From: Bacillota bacterium
GTDB taxonomy: Bacteria > Bacillota > Clostridia > Clostridiales > Caloramatoraceae
Direction of reading: 5' to 3'
Assembly: GCA_023389275.1 (NCBI GenBank)
Contig: JAEWEN010000103.1
Coordinates: 1 to 50,708, forward strand
Length of the DNA stretch: 50,708 nt
The position numbers and the translations under genes were made by a program. This document shows, piece after piece, positions 17,144-24,712 of this stretch. How positions within the stretch are numbered: position 1 is the stretch's first letter; each line of letters opens with the position of its first letter. The notes under the pieces were generated by a model. The model had not been told where the DNA came from. It made no database searches and saw nothing but the letters and a program-made list of their open reading frames with translations.

Positions 17144-18144
17144 AAATATTAGATTTTTTAAAGGATAAAATTATTTTTATACTATTTAATATAATAACTT
17201 TTATTTTAGTTTCTATATTTATGGTTTTAGGAAATATAAGCTTTGTAGTAATATTTATTATGTTTTGTATATGGTTTTTACCTATTACAATTTACTTTAT
17301 TATAGACTTTATTAGATGGAGAAAATATTTTAACAGTATAGATTACTTATTGGAAAAGTTAGATAGGAAGCATCTTTTGCCAGAGGTTTTAGAGGAATCA
17401 AGTTTTATTATAGGTGAAAGATTTAATAATATTTTAAAAGAATTAGGCAGAGACATGCATGAGAATATAAATTATTATAAAAATATGCAAATAGATTATA
17501 GAGAATATATAGAAACATGGATACATGAAATTAAAACTCCTATAGCTTCTTCAAAACTTATTATAGAAAATAATAAAAATCAAATAACAGAAAAAATAGA
17601 TGTTCAAATAGACAAAATAGAAAATTTTATTGAGCAGGTACTTTATTATTCAAGAAGTGACAATGCAAATAAAGACTACATTATAAAAGAAACTAGTTTA
17701 AATACTATTGTAAAAAATGTTATTAAAAAAAATTGTAGAGACTTTATAAGTAAAAAAATAAAGATAAATATAAGTGATGTTGATAAAACTGTTTATACAG
17801 ATACAAAGTGGGCAGAATTTATAATAAATCAAATAGTTATAAATTCTATAAAGTATTCTAAAAGCGATGGAGCAAATATAAATATATATTCAATTGAAAA
17901 ATCTAATGCTATAGCTTTAATCATAGAAGATAATGGAGTTGGAATCATAGAAAGTGATATTAATAAAGTATTTGAAAAAGGTTTTACAGGTGAAAACGGA
18001 AGAAAATTTGGGAAAAGTACAGGAATAGGCTTATATCTTTGTAAAAAGCTATGTAATAAGTTAGGTCTTAATATATCTATAAATTCTAAAATAAATCAAG
18101 GAACTAAAGTGAATATAGTGTTTCCAAGGGGAAAACTACTTTAA
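17140..18144 (+). CDS. Intramembrane-sensing histidine kinase, BceS-like
   Basis: The 334-residue kinase has two membrane helices (about 11-30 and 34-58) joined by only three or four residues, so it has no real sensor loop. The phospho-acceptor is His129 in the motif WIHEIKTPIA, typical of BceS kinases; the ATP domain has N-box NQIVINSIKYS, EDNGVGI, and GKSTGIGLYLCKKL. Such kinases are activated by the partner ABC permease rather than by ligand directly. The gene overlaps the response regulator by 4 bases and ends the regulatory part of the module. Confidence 0.92.
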   Translation: MKILDFLKDKIIFILFNIITFILVSIFMVLGNISFVVIFIMFCIWFLPITIYFIIDFIRWRKYFNSIDYLLEKLDRKHLLPEVLEESSFIIGERFNNILKELGRDMHENINYYKNMQIDYREYIETWIHEIKTPIASSKLIIENNKNQITEKIDVQIDKIENFIEQVLYYSRSDNANKDYIIKETSLNTIVKNVIKKNCRDFISKKIKINISDVDKTVYTDTKWAEFIINQIVINSIKYSKSDGANINIYSIEKSNAIALIIEDNGVGIIESDINKVFEKGFTGENGRKFGKSTGIGLYLCKKLCNKLGLNISINSKINQGTKVNIVFPRGKLL

Positions 18145-18209
18145 AAGAGTTGATTATTTTTTATATTACTTTTATTATTAAGTTAATAATATAAAATGGA
18201 GGATGAGAT

Positions 18210-18542
18210 ATGATACCAAATTGTCCAAAATGTAAGTCAGAATATACATATGAAGATGGAAGTCTTTTTATTTGCCCAGAGTGTGCATATGAATGGACTG
18301 CTAATTCAAGTGATTCAAATGAAGATGAACTAGTTGTTAAGGATTCAAATGGAAACATATTAAAAGATGGTGATTCAGTTACCATAATAAAAGACCTTAA
18401 GGTAAAAGGAGCATCATCAGCTTTAAAAAAAGGAACTAAGGTAAAAAATATAAAACTAGTTGAAGGTGACCATAACATAGATTGTAAAATAGATGGTTTT
18501 GGAGCTATGAGCTTAAAATCAGAGTTTGTTAAAAAGCTTTAG
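18210..18542 (+). CDS. PhnA/YjdM-family zinc-ribbon protein
   Basis: A 110-residue cytoplasmic protein. The N-terminus holds a two-CxxC zinc ribbon (CPKC at 5-8 and CPEC at 23-26), then an acidic linker and the conserved C-terminal SH3-like beta domain (KDSNGNILKDGDSVTIIKDLKVKG, then KIDGFGAMSLKSEFVKK). This is the PhnA family; despite the name alkylphosphonate utilisation protein, a role in phosphonate use is not established. It has its own GGAGGATGAG ribosome site and a terminator, and appears monocistronic. Confidence 0.85.
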   Translation: MIPNCPKCKSEYTYEDGSLFICPECAYEWTANSSDSNEDELVVKDSNGNILKDGDSVTIIKDLKVKGASSALKKGTKVKNIKLVEGDHNIDCKIDGFGAMSLKSEFVKKL

Positions 18543-18543
18543 A

Positions 18544-18572
18544 AAGGTTAGGAGTTTTCCTAATCTTTTTTT
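18544..18572 (+). terminator. Rho-independent terminator after the PhnA-like gene
   Basis: A 10-bp stem with one G-U pair (AAGGTTAGGA 18544-18553 with 18558-18567) and a seven-T tail. Confidence 0.8.
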
Positions 18573-18598
18573 ATATAATAAAGGATAATTAATATCCA

Positions 18599-18627
18599 TT
18601 GACAATATTTATAAATAGCATTAAAAT
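18599..18627 (+). promoter_or_regulatory. Sigma-A type promoter of the small membrane protein gene
   Basis: A consensus TTGACA (18599-18604), a 17-bp spacer and TAAAAT (18622-18627), 33 bases before the ATG at 18661. Confidence 0.75.
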
Positions 18628-18660
18628 AGTTTGTATAGAAACTATTTAGAAGGTGATTTT

Positions 18661-19104
18661 ATGAAGGATATAGTAAAGGTTCAAAAAAGAACATTACTTT
18701 TAATTGCAGGTCTTGTTTGGGGATTTGCTGGTTTTAGAGTATTTACAATAGGGATTTCAGATGTATTTAATAATAAAGGAAATTTTATTTTAAGTTTAGT
18801 ATTTTCTGTTATAGTGTTTTTTATATTTTTTAAGTTTATATTTAGTAAAATGAGTATAAAGCATACTAAAAGAATTTTAAAAAGTGAAAAGAAAAAACAG
18901 TGTATATTTTCTTTCTTTGATATTAAAGGATATATAATAATGGGGTTTATGATTACATTTGGGGTTTTAGTTAGAAGTGTAGGTATATTTAATCCTATTT
19001 ATATAGGAACATTTTATATAGGACTTGGATTTGCACTTTTTATAGCAGGAGTGTTATTTATATTTAATTTTTTAAGATTTGAAAATATAAAGTTTAAATA
19101 TTAG
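18661..19104 (+). CDS. Four-helix membrane protein of unknown function
   Basis: A 147-residue protein with four hydrophobic segments (about 9-29, 36-57, 85-107 and 110-135) and a basic loop between helices 2 and 3 containing KHTKRILKSEKKKQ. I do not recognise a family. The chosen start is ATG 18661, which has GAAGGTGA at the right distance; an in-frame TTG at 18631 has none and lies on the promoter -10. It has its own promoter and terminator, so it is probably a single-gene unit. Confidence 0.65.
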   Translation: MKDIVKVQKRTLLLIAGLVWGFAGFRVFTIGISDVFNNKGNFILSLVFSVIVFFIFFKFIFSKMSIKHTKRILKSEKKKQCIFSFFDIKGYIIMGFMITFGVLVRSVGIFNPIYIGTFYIGLGFALFIAGVLFIFNFLRFENIKFKY

Positions 19105-19113
19105 GTTTAAAAG

Positions 19114-19145
19114 AAGTAGTTACAAATTGTAGCTACTTTTTTTGT
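19114..19145 (+). terminator. Rho-independent terminator
   Basis: A 10-bp stem with one G-U pair (AAGTAGTTAC 19114-19123 with 19129-19138) and a T-rich tail end the membrane-protein transcript. Confidence 0.8.
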
Positions 19146-19167
19146 ATAATTATATTTAGAAAAAAAT

Positions 19168-19196
19168 GGAACTTATTCTACTTTCAAAATGTCTTA
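19168..19196 (+). promoter_or_regulatory. Candidate ECF-sigma autoregulated promoter
   Basis: GGAACTT (19168-19174), a 16-bp spacer and GTCTTA (19191-19196) closely match the classical ECF pattern GGAACTT-N16-GTCTAA and lie 22 bases before the sigma factor start codon. It suggests that the sigma factor transcribes its own gene. Confidence 0.6.
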
Positions 19197-19217
19197 TTAG
19201 TAGAAGGAGGTGAGGTA

Positions 19218-19742
19218 GTGTTTAGTATAGGTGGAAATATTACTAAAGGTAATTTAACTGTAATTAAAAATATAACCAAAGAAGAGTTTGTAGATCTTGT
19301 AGAAGAAAATAAGATTTCTCTATATAGAATTGGAAAAAGCATATTGAAAAATGATACTGAAGTAGAAGATGCAATAGGAGAAACAATTTTAAAAGCATAT
19401 AAAAATAAAAATAGATTAAAAAACATAGATAGCTTTAAACCTTGGATAATTAAAATAATGGTAAATGAATGTTATAGAATGATTAAAAAAAGTAATAGGT
19501 TAGAGTTAGTAGATGATTTTGAAAAGCTAAACATTATATCAAATGATAATGAACCAATAGGGCTTAAAGAAGTAGTAAATACAATTGGATATAAATTTGC
19601 ATCTGTTATTACTTTATTTTATTACGAGGATATGAGTATAAAAGAAATAAGTAAGGTACTTAAAATATCTGAGGGAACAGTAAAATCAAGACTTAGCAGA
19701 GCAAAAGTAAAATTAAAAGAAATTTTAGATAGGGAGGTATAG
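19218..19742 (+). CDS. ECF-type RNA polymerase sigma factor
   Basis: The 174-residue protein has sigma region 2 (about 20-95: LYRIGKSILKNDTEVEDAIGETILKAYKN, then PWIIKIMVNECYRMIKK) and region 4 (about 120-172: FYYEDMSIKEISKVLKISEGTVKSRLSRAKVKLK) with the helix-turn-helix. It resembles SigV-like group proteins of Firmicutes. The start is GTG 19218 with AGGAGG 7 bases before. The next gene, 2 bases downstream, encodes a membrane anti-sigma protein. A GGAACTT/GTCTTA promoter precedes the gene, consistent with autoregulation. The inducing signal is unknown. Confidence 0.9.
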   Translation: MFSIGGNITKGNLTVIKNITKEEFVDLVEENKISLYRIGKSILKNDTEVEDAIGETILKAYKNKNRLKNIDSFKPWIIKIMVNECYRMIKKSNRLELVDDFEKLNIISNDNEPIGLKEVVNTIGYKFASVITLFYYEDMSIKEISKVLKISEGTVKSRLSRAKVKLKEILDREV

Positions 19743-19744
19743 GT

Positions 19745-21058
19745 TTGGATAATTTTGATAAAAGGTTAAAGGAAATATCTAAAAAAGAAAAGTGGGAAAT
19801 CCCTGAAAAAATAGATAATAAAATAGATAGTGTTTTAAAAGAAATAAATAAGCCAAAGGTTAAGGGAATAAAGTCTATGAGAGTTGCTGTAATAGCTGCA
19901 TTGATTATTACATTTACTAGTGTAACTGGATTTGCAGTAGAAAAAGTAGTTAAATACTTTAACTATAATAAAGAATCATCACTTATATATAGTAGTGATG
20001 ATATTGAGAAAATAAGTGAAAATATAAATCTAAAGGCTAAGGATAAAGAAATAGAATTTATTTTAGATAATATTTCTGTAGATGATAACTATATAAATAT
20101 TTTTTATACTATAAAAAGTGATAAAAATATAAAAGAAGCTAATAAAAACTCACAGCCTTATATGGCTATAAAAGTAAATGGAAAAGAAGTAGAAGAAAGT
20201 CATAAAAGTGAATATGAAGCTATATTTACATCTGATAATGAGCTAAAAGGAATGAAAAGAGTTAATATTAGTAGTCTAGATGTAAAAAATAAATTTAAAA
20301 TGGATATATACTTAAGTGAAATATTTAATAAAAGTGGTAATTGGTTAATATCTACTAATGTTGATAAAACAAAAGGTGCAGAAAAAACTATTAAATATAA
20401 CGTAAATAAAAAAGCTAGTATTAATATAGGTGGGAAAAAAGCTGATATAACTGTTGATAAGGTAAATATATCTTCACTTGCAGGTCAAATAATAATAAGT
20501 CAAAAAGCAAATAAAGAAAAATATTTTCTTGGAGAGGAATTTGCTTTATTTGACCAAGGTGGAAACTCTTTAGATTTAATTACTAAAGGATCAGTTATGT
20601 ATGAAGATAAAACCTCAACAAATTCTATTGAATTTATAAAAGCTAATGAAAATACAAGTAAATTAACACTAGTTCCAATAGATTATACAAAAGATAAACC
20701 AAGTATATTAGAAGCTAAAAGTATAGATAAACTTCCTTTAGAATTTAAATTAAGTGAATATGGTAGTTTAGTAGTAGAGGATATAAAAATAACAGATAAA
20801 AATATAAGTTTTGTTTCATATAATAAAGGGGTATGTCATACTGCATCAGAAATATTATTATTTGATAAAGATGGTAAACAAATTCCTTTAGAAAATAGTG
20901 TTTCTAAAAAAATAGTTAATAGACATACAGGAAAATATACAAATATATATGAATTTAACAAGCCACTTAAAGATTATGAAAAAATAGCTAAGGTTTCTTT
21001 TTATAATAATAATATAAAACTTTTATATGACCAAAAAATAGATATAGAATTAAAATAA
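19745..21058 (+). CDS. Membrane-anchored anti-sigma factor, DUF4179-type
   Basis: The 437-residue protein has a short charged cytoplasmic N-terminus (1-43), one membrane helix (about 46-66, MRVAVIAALIITFTSVTGFAV) and a large extracellular beta-rich part. This is the layout of DUF4179-type anti-sigma proteins in clostridia and bacilli: the N-terminus holds the ECF factor until an envelope signal causes release. It starts at TTG 19745 after GGAGG at 19733-19737 and lies 2 bases after the sigma gene, so they are co-transcribed. No protease site is recognisable. Confidence 0.8.
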   Translation: MDNFDKRLKEISKKEKWEIPEKIDNKIDSVLKEINKPKVKGIKSMRVAVIAALIITFTSVTGFAVEKVVKYFNYNKESSLIYSSDDIEKISENINLKAKDKEIEFILDNISVDDNYINIFYTIKSDKNIKEANKNSQPYMAIKVNGKEVEESHKSEYEAIFTSDNELKGMKRVNISSLDVKNKFKMDIYLSEIFNKSGNWLISTNVDKTKGAEKTIKYNVNKKASINIGGKKADITVDKVNISSLAGQIIISQKANKEKYFLGEEFALFDQGGNSLDLITKGSVMYEDKTSTNSIEFIKANENTSKLTLVPIDYTKDKPSILEAKSIDKLPLEFKLSEYGSLVVEDIKITDKNISFVSYNKGVCHTASEILLFDKDGKQIPLENSVSKKIVNRHTGKYTNIYEFNKPLKDYEKIAKVSFYNNNIKLLYDQKIDIELK

Positions 21059-21063
21059 AAATT

Positions 21064-21095
21064 AAGAAGCATTTTATTTAAAATGCTTCTTTTTA
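21064..21095 (+). terminator. Rho-independent terminator after the sigma/anti-sigma operon
   Basis: A perfect 12-bp stem (AAGAAGCATTTT 21064-21075 with 21080-21091) and trailing T residues. Confidence 0.85.
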
Positions 21096-21097
21096 AA

Positions 21098-21151
21098 TAG
21101 TTGCATATGAAACTAAATGGTGCTAAAATAATGTAGTTGCAAATGAAACTA
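21098..21151 (+). promoter_or_regulatory. Promoter overlapped by two MarR-type operators
   Basis: Two near-identical 18-bp dyads, TAGTTGCATATGAAACTA (21098-21115) and TAGTTGCAAATGAAACTA (21134-21151), lie 36 bp apart. The -35 TTGCAT (21101-21106) is inside the first, and the -10 TAAAAT (21124-21129, 17-bp spacer) lies between them. This gives a repressible promoter for the MarR and efflux genes. Confidence 0.75.
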
Positions 21152-21168
21152 ATTTAAAGGAGGACGAT

Positions 21169-21612
21169 ATGGCAAATAGATCTGTTGGTAAATATGTTGC
21201 TGCTATATACAGGCAAAATCAAATACTAATAAATAAAAAACTTGAAGAAATAAATATTAAAAGTGGTCAACAAGATTTTATGTATGTTATTTGTAATAAC
21301 GAAGGAATTACTCAAAAAGAGCTTAGTGAAAGACTTTATATAGGTAAAGCTACAACTGCAAAGGCTGTTAAAAGCCTTATAGAAAGCGGATACATTAAAA
21401 GAGAAAAAGATGATAAGGATAAAAGGTTTTATAAACTTTATCTTACAGATAAGGGGAGAGAGATAGCTCCAATTGTTAAATCTACATTTAAAGATATTAG
21501 AGACATTTGTTTAACAGATTTTACAGAAGAAGAAATAGAGCAGGCTATTAATATGTTAAAGAAAATACTTAATAATGTATATAATAAAGCAAAGGATATA
21601 GACTGTGAATAA
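21169..21612 (+). CDS. MarR-family transcriptional repressor
   Basis: A 147-residue winged-helix regulator. The DNA-binding part (about 45-100) reads GITQKELSERLYIGKATTAKAVKSLIESGYIKREKDDKDKRFYKLYLTDKG, including the DKDKR wing typical of MarR. Helices at both ends form the dimer interface. It starts at ATG 21169 with AAAGGAGGA just upstream. It sits 18 bases before an MFS efflux gene, and two MarR-type dyads flank its promoter, so it should repress its own operon. No cysteine in the N-terminal helix suggests a redox-sensing role; ligand unknown. Confidence 0.9.
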   Translation: MANRSVGKYVAAIYRQNQILINKKLEEINIKSGQQDFMYVICNNEGITQKELSERLYIGKATTAKAVKSLIESGYIKREKDDKDKRFYKLYLTDKGREIAPIVKSTFKDIRDICLTDFTEEEIEQAINMLKKILNNVYNKAKDIDCE

Positions 21613-21630
21613 TTAAAGGAAGTGACAATT

Positions 21631-23052
21631 TTGAAAGAAGAAAAAATATATAATAAATGGTTAATTTTAGGAGTTGTAGTAATGATGCCTTTTATAGCAT
21701 CATTAGATTCTAGTATTGTAAATGTAGCACTACCTATTATGGCAAAAGACTTAGCTACATCAACTTCTTCTATAGCTTGGGTAATTACAAGTTATTTAAT
21801 AGCTATTTCAGCTACTATTATTATTTTTGGTAGAATATCAGATATTATAGGAAAATCAGTTGTATTTAATTTTGGTATATTTTTATTTACTATAGGTTCG
21901 CTTTTATGTGGAATATCAAGTTCTGTTGAGTTTTTAATAGTATCTAGAATTATTCAAGGTATAGGAGCAGCAGGTGCTATGGCTACAAACCAGGCTATTA
22001 TAACTATGGTTTTTCCACCACATCAAAGAGGAAGAGCGTTAGGCCTTTCAGGTTCATTTGTTGCAATAGGTGGAATGGTAGGAGCTCCTCTTGGAGGAAT
22101 TATAGTATCTAATTTAAGCTGGCACTATATTTTCCTAATAAATATCCCTGTTGGAATTATAGCATCAATACTTGCATTTAAAATACTTCCAAAGGTTAAG
22201 GGACACTCAAAAGAAAAAATTGATACTAAAGGTGCTGTTTTATTTGCAGTATTTGTAGTAAGTTTATTTACAGGAATGATAAATGGACAAGAAATAGGAT
22301 ATAACCACTTATCAATTATATTAGCATTTGTTATTGCAATATGTAGTTTTATATTATTCTTAAAAGTTGAGAAAAATACAGAAAAGCCTTTATTAGAACT
22401 TAGTTTATTTAAAAATGGATTATTTTCATTAAGTTTATTCTGTGCATTTATATCATTTGCAACAATTAGTTGTTTAAATATTATAATGCCATTTTACTTC
22501 CAAGGAACACTAAACTTTTCACCTGCAAAAGCTGGAATTATTATGATGATAGCACCTATAATACTATCATTTACAGCACCACTTAGTGGATATATATCAG
22601 ATAAAATAGGAAGCGAATTAATTTCATTTTTAGGTTTACTTTTAATGACTATAGGATTATTTGCTATGACGTTTTTAAGTGAAAGTTCTGTTTTAGCATT
22701 TATAGTGGTTTTAATAGTAATTATTGCTGCAGGAAATGCACTATTCCAATCACCTAATACATCAATGATAATGTCATTAGTACCTAAGGATAAGCTAGGA
22801 ATTACAGGAAGTATGAATGCATTAACTAGAAATCTAGGATTAGTATTTGGTACATCCTTTGCAACTACTGTTTTATATAATACAATGAGTTTAAAGGTAG
22901 GTCATAGAATATCAGACTATACAGAAGGAAATGACGCTATATTTATTTTTGGAATGAAATGGGTATATATATTAACAGGATGTATTTGCTTAATAGGAGT
23001 AATTTTAAGTGGCTTAAGAATGTATAAAATGAAGAATATATCTAAAAATTAA
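21631..23052 (+). CDS. DHA2-family MFS multidrug efflux transporter
   Basis: A 473-residue 14-helix transporter. Motif D1 and the first helix read MPFIASLDSSIVNVALP (about 16-32), motif A FGRISDIIGKS near residue 69, motif B RIIQGIGAAGAMA around 109-121 and motif C GAPLGGIIVSNLSWHYIF around 152-169. It is EmrB/MdtP-like. I take TTG 21631, which has AAAGGAAGTG at proper distance, over GTG 21622, which touches that site. It forms an operon with the MarR gene upstream. Substrate is unknown; the second such regulator-pump pair in the window, after 1728-3725. Confidence 0.85.
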   Translation: MKEEKIYNKWLILGVVVMMPFIASLDSSIVNVALPIMAKDLATSTSSIAWVITSYLIAISATIIIFGRISDIIGKSVVFNFGIFLFTIGSLLCGISSSVEFLIVSRIIQGIGAAGAMATNQAIITMVFPPHQRGRALGLSGSFVAIGGMVGAPLGGIIVSNLSWHYIFLINIPVGIIASILAFKILPKVKGHSKEKIDTKGAVLFAVFVVSLFTGMINGQEIGYNHLSIILAFVIAICSFILFLKVEKNTEKPLLELSLFKNGLFSLSLFCAFISFATISCLNIIMPFYFQGTLNFSPAKAGIIMMIAPIILSFTAPLSGYISDKIGSELISFLGLLLMTIGLFAMTFLSESSVLAFIVVLIVIIAAGNALFQSPNTSMIMSLVPKDKLGITGSMNALTRNLGLVFGTSFATTVLYNTMSLKVGHRISDYTEGNDAIFIFGMKWVYILTGCICLIGVILSGLRMYKMKNISKN

Positions 23053-23100
23053 ATGTGTTATACTATTTCGTAAAAAAAGTAAAATAAAAGAATAATTTCA

Positions 23101-23159
23101 TTGACCATAAACCATATACCATGATAAAATTTTAATTAAATATAGTACGTAAACGTTTA
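23101..23159 (+). promoter_or_regulatory. Promoter and LacI/CcpA-type operator of rbsKD
   Basis: TTGACC (23101-23106) and TAAAAT (23125-23130) form a weak promoter with an 18-bp spacer. Just downstream is the perfect palindrome TAAACGTTTA (23150-23159) with a central CG, the core of LacI-family sites including RbsR and CcpA cre boxes. No rbsR gene is present in the window. Confidence 0.5.
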
Positions 23160-23223
23160 ACTATAATTAAAATATATAGCATAAACAAGATCTGATGAAG
23201 CGGATTTTAGGAGGGTTTATAGA

Positions 23224-24150
23224 ATGAAGGTATGTATACTTGGAAGTATTAACATGGATGAGGTTGTAGGATGCAATGAAATGCCAAAGGTTGGGGAAAC
23301 TATTTTAGCAGACAACTTCAAAAAAGTTCCAGGTGGAAAAGGGGCAAATCAAGCTGTTGCAGCTAGAAGAATGGGGCTTGAAGTTTTTATGATAGGTAAA
23401 ATAGGAGATGACTCAAATGGAGAAGTTCTTTTAAATGCTTTAAAAAAAGACGGAATAAATACAGAGTATGTTTTTAAAGACGAAAATAATTCAACAGGTG
23501 TTGCAATTATTTTTGTAGATAGTCATGGAAATAACTCAATAGCAGTTGTAGCAGGGTCTAATATGACTATTACAAGTGAAGACTTAGCAAATTCACAAAA
23601 TGCTATAAAAAATAGTAAAATACTTATTTCTCAATTTGAAACTCCAATAGATATAACAATAGAAGCTTTTAAATTTGCTAGAGAAAATGGAGTAGTTACG
23701 CTTTTAAATCCTGCTCCAGCTAGGGAAATACCAGATGAGCTTTTAAAATACACAGATATTATTGTACCTAATGAAACAGAGGCTGAAACTTTAACAGGTA
23801 TTAAGGTTTCAGATATTGAAACTGCAAAAACAGCAGCTAATAAGTTTTTAGAAAAAGGTGCAAAGTATGTTATAATAACACTTGGAGAGAAAGGTGCAGC
23901 TATAGTTAGTAAAAACTGTAGTACTTTAGTTCCAGCTAACAAAGTTGTAGCTGTAGATACAACAGCAGCAGGAGATTCTTTCATAGGAGGGCTTTCAAGA
24001 ATTTTATCAACTCTTGATTTATCTTTTGAATCTCTTGAAAAAGCAGTTAAATTTGCAAACAAAGTATCAGCTATAGTTGTTACTAAGGAAGGAGCACAAA
24101 CATCTATCCCAACTTTTGATGAAGTTGTTAAAACATATGGGGAGGAATAG
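23224..24150 (+). CDS. rbsK: Ribokinase
   Basis: The 308-residue PfkB-family sugar kinase phosphorylates ribose to ribose-5-phosphate. The N-terminal GSINMDEV, the substrate segment VPGGKGANQAVAARRMG (about 37-53), ASP/NPAPAREIP and the catalytic anion-hole segment DTTAAGDSFIGGL (about 240-252, catalytic Asp in AAGD) are all visible. ATG 23224 follows AGGAGGGTT. It is followed after 3 bases by rbsD, but no ribose ABC transporter genes are adjacent, so the sugar must enter by a system encoded elsewhere or come from nucleoside turnover. Confidence 0.93.
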   Translation: MKVCILGSINMDEVVGCNEMPKVGETILADNFKKVPGGKGANQAVAARRMGLEVFMIGKIGDDSNGEVLLNALKKDGINTEYVFKDENNSTGVAIIFVDSHGNNSIAVVAGSNMTITSEDLANSQNAIKNSKILISQFETPIDITIEAFKFARENGVVTLLNPAPAREIPDELLKYTDIIVPNETEAETLTGIKVSDIETAKTAANKFLEKGAKYVIITLGEKGAAIVSKNCSTLVPANKVVAVDTTAAGDSFIGGLSRILSTLDLSFESLEKAVKFANKVSAIVVTKEGAQTSIPTFDEVVKTYGEE

Positions 24151-24153
24151 ATT

Positions 24154-24549
24154 TTGAGAAAGTCAGGTATACTTAATTCAAATATAGTTTCTGTAATAGC
24201 AGATATGGGAGTAACTGATACTATTGCTATAGTAGATGCATCAGTTGCTATTCCAGATGAAACTAAAAAAATAGATATATCTTTAGTTAAGGGAGTACCT
24301 TCTTTAAAAGATACTTTAAAAGCTGTTTTAAGCGAAATTGAATCTTCAGAGGTTGTTATAGCTATGGAAACTGAAGAAGAAAATGAAACAGCGTATAACA
24401 ATATCTTAGAAGAAGTTAAAGATAGAAAAGTACTTAAAGTTTCTAATGAACAGTTAAAATTAATGCTTAAAAAGTGTAAAGCTGTTATTAGATGTGGTGA
24501 GTGTACACCATATTCAAATATAATAATAAAATCTTCATGTATATTTTAA
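24154..24549 (+). CDS. rbsD: D-ribose pyranase-like protein with altered active site
   Basis: A 131-residue RbsD/FucU-family protein: GILNSN (5-10), the DxGxTD region (17-22), the KGVPS segment (46-50) and the C-terminal VIRCGECTPYSN (111-122). RbsD interconverts ribose pyranose and furanose for RbsK. The alignment to Bacillus RbsD runs without gaps at key points: Asp28, Tyr120 and Asn122 are kept, but active-site His20 is Val20 and ligand His98 is Asn98. Catalysis is therefore doubtful. It starts at TTG 24154 after GGGGAGG and is co-transcribed with rbsK; a terminator follows. Confidence 0.85.
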   Translation: MRKSGILNSNIVSVIADMGVTDTIAIVDASVAIPDETKKIDISLVKGVPSLKDTLKAVLSEIESSEVVIAMETEEENETAYNNILEEVKDRKVLKVSNEQLKLMLKKCKAVIRCGECTPYSNIIIKSSCIF

Positions 24550-24551
24550 AT

Positions 24552-24577
24552 AAAAGAGGCAATTTAGCCTCTTTTTT
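24552..24577 (+). terminator. Rho-independent terminator after rbsD
   Basis: A 9-bp stem (AAAAGAGGC 24552-24560 with 24567-24575) and T-rich tail. Confidence 0.85.
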
Positions 24578-24712
24578 ATTTTTTTGCACATACTAAAGGA
24601 GGATTAAAATAAATATAAAGAAATAGAATTGTAAATTTTTTTAAACCAATTTTTATATAACTAATGATATAATTCCAAAGTAGGATTTAAACTTATACAA
24701 AGGAGATAATTT

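Noticed and set aside
23631..24401. Long open frame on the minus strand across rbsK and rbsD
   Set aside because: It is an antisense shadow of two clear genes, with a low-complexity Ser/Ile-rich product.
24596..24603. Perfect AAAGGAGG ribosome binding site with no gene after it
   Set aside because: The next possible start, a TTG at about 24629, is followed at once by a stop codon. It is either a gene remnant or chance; mprF has its own site at about 24699.
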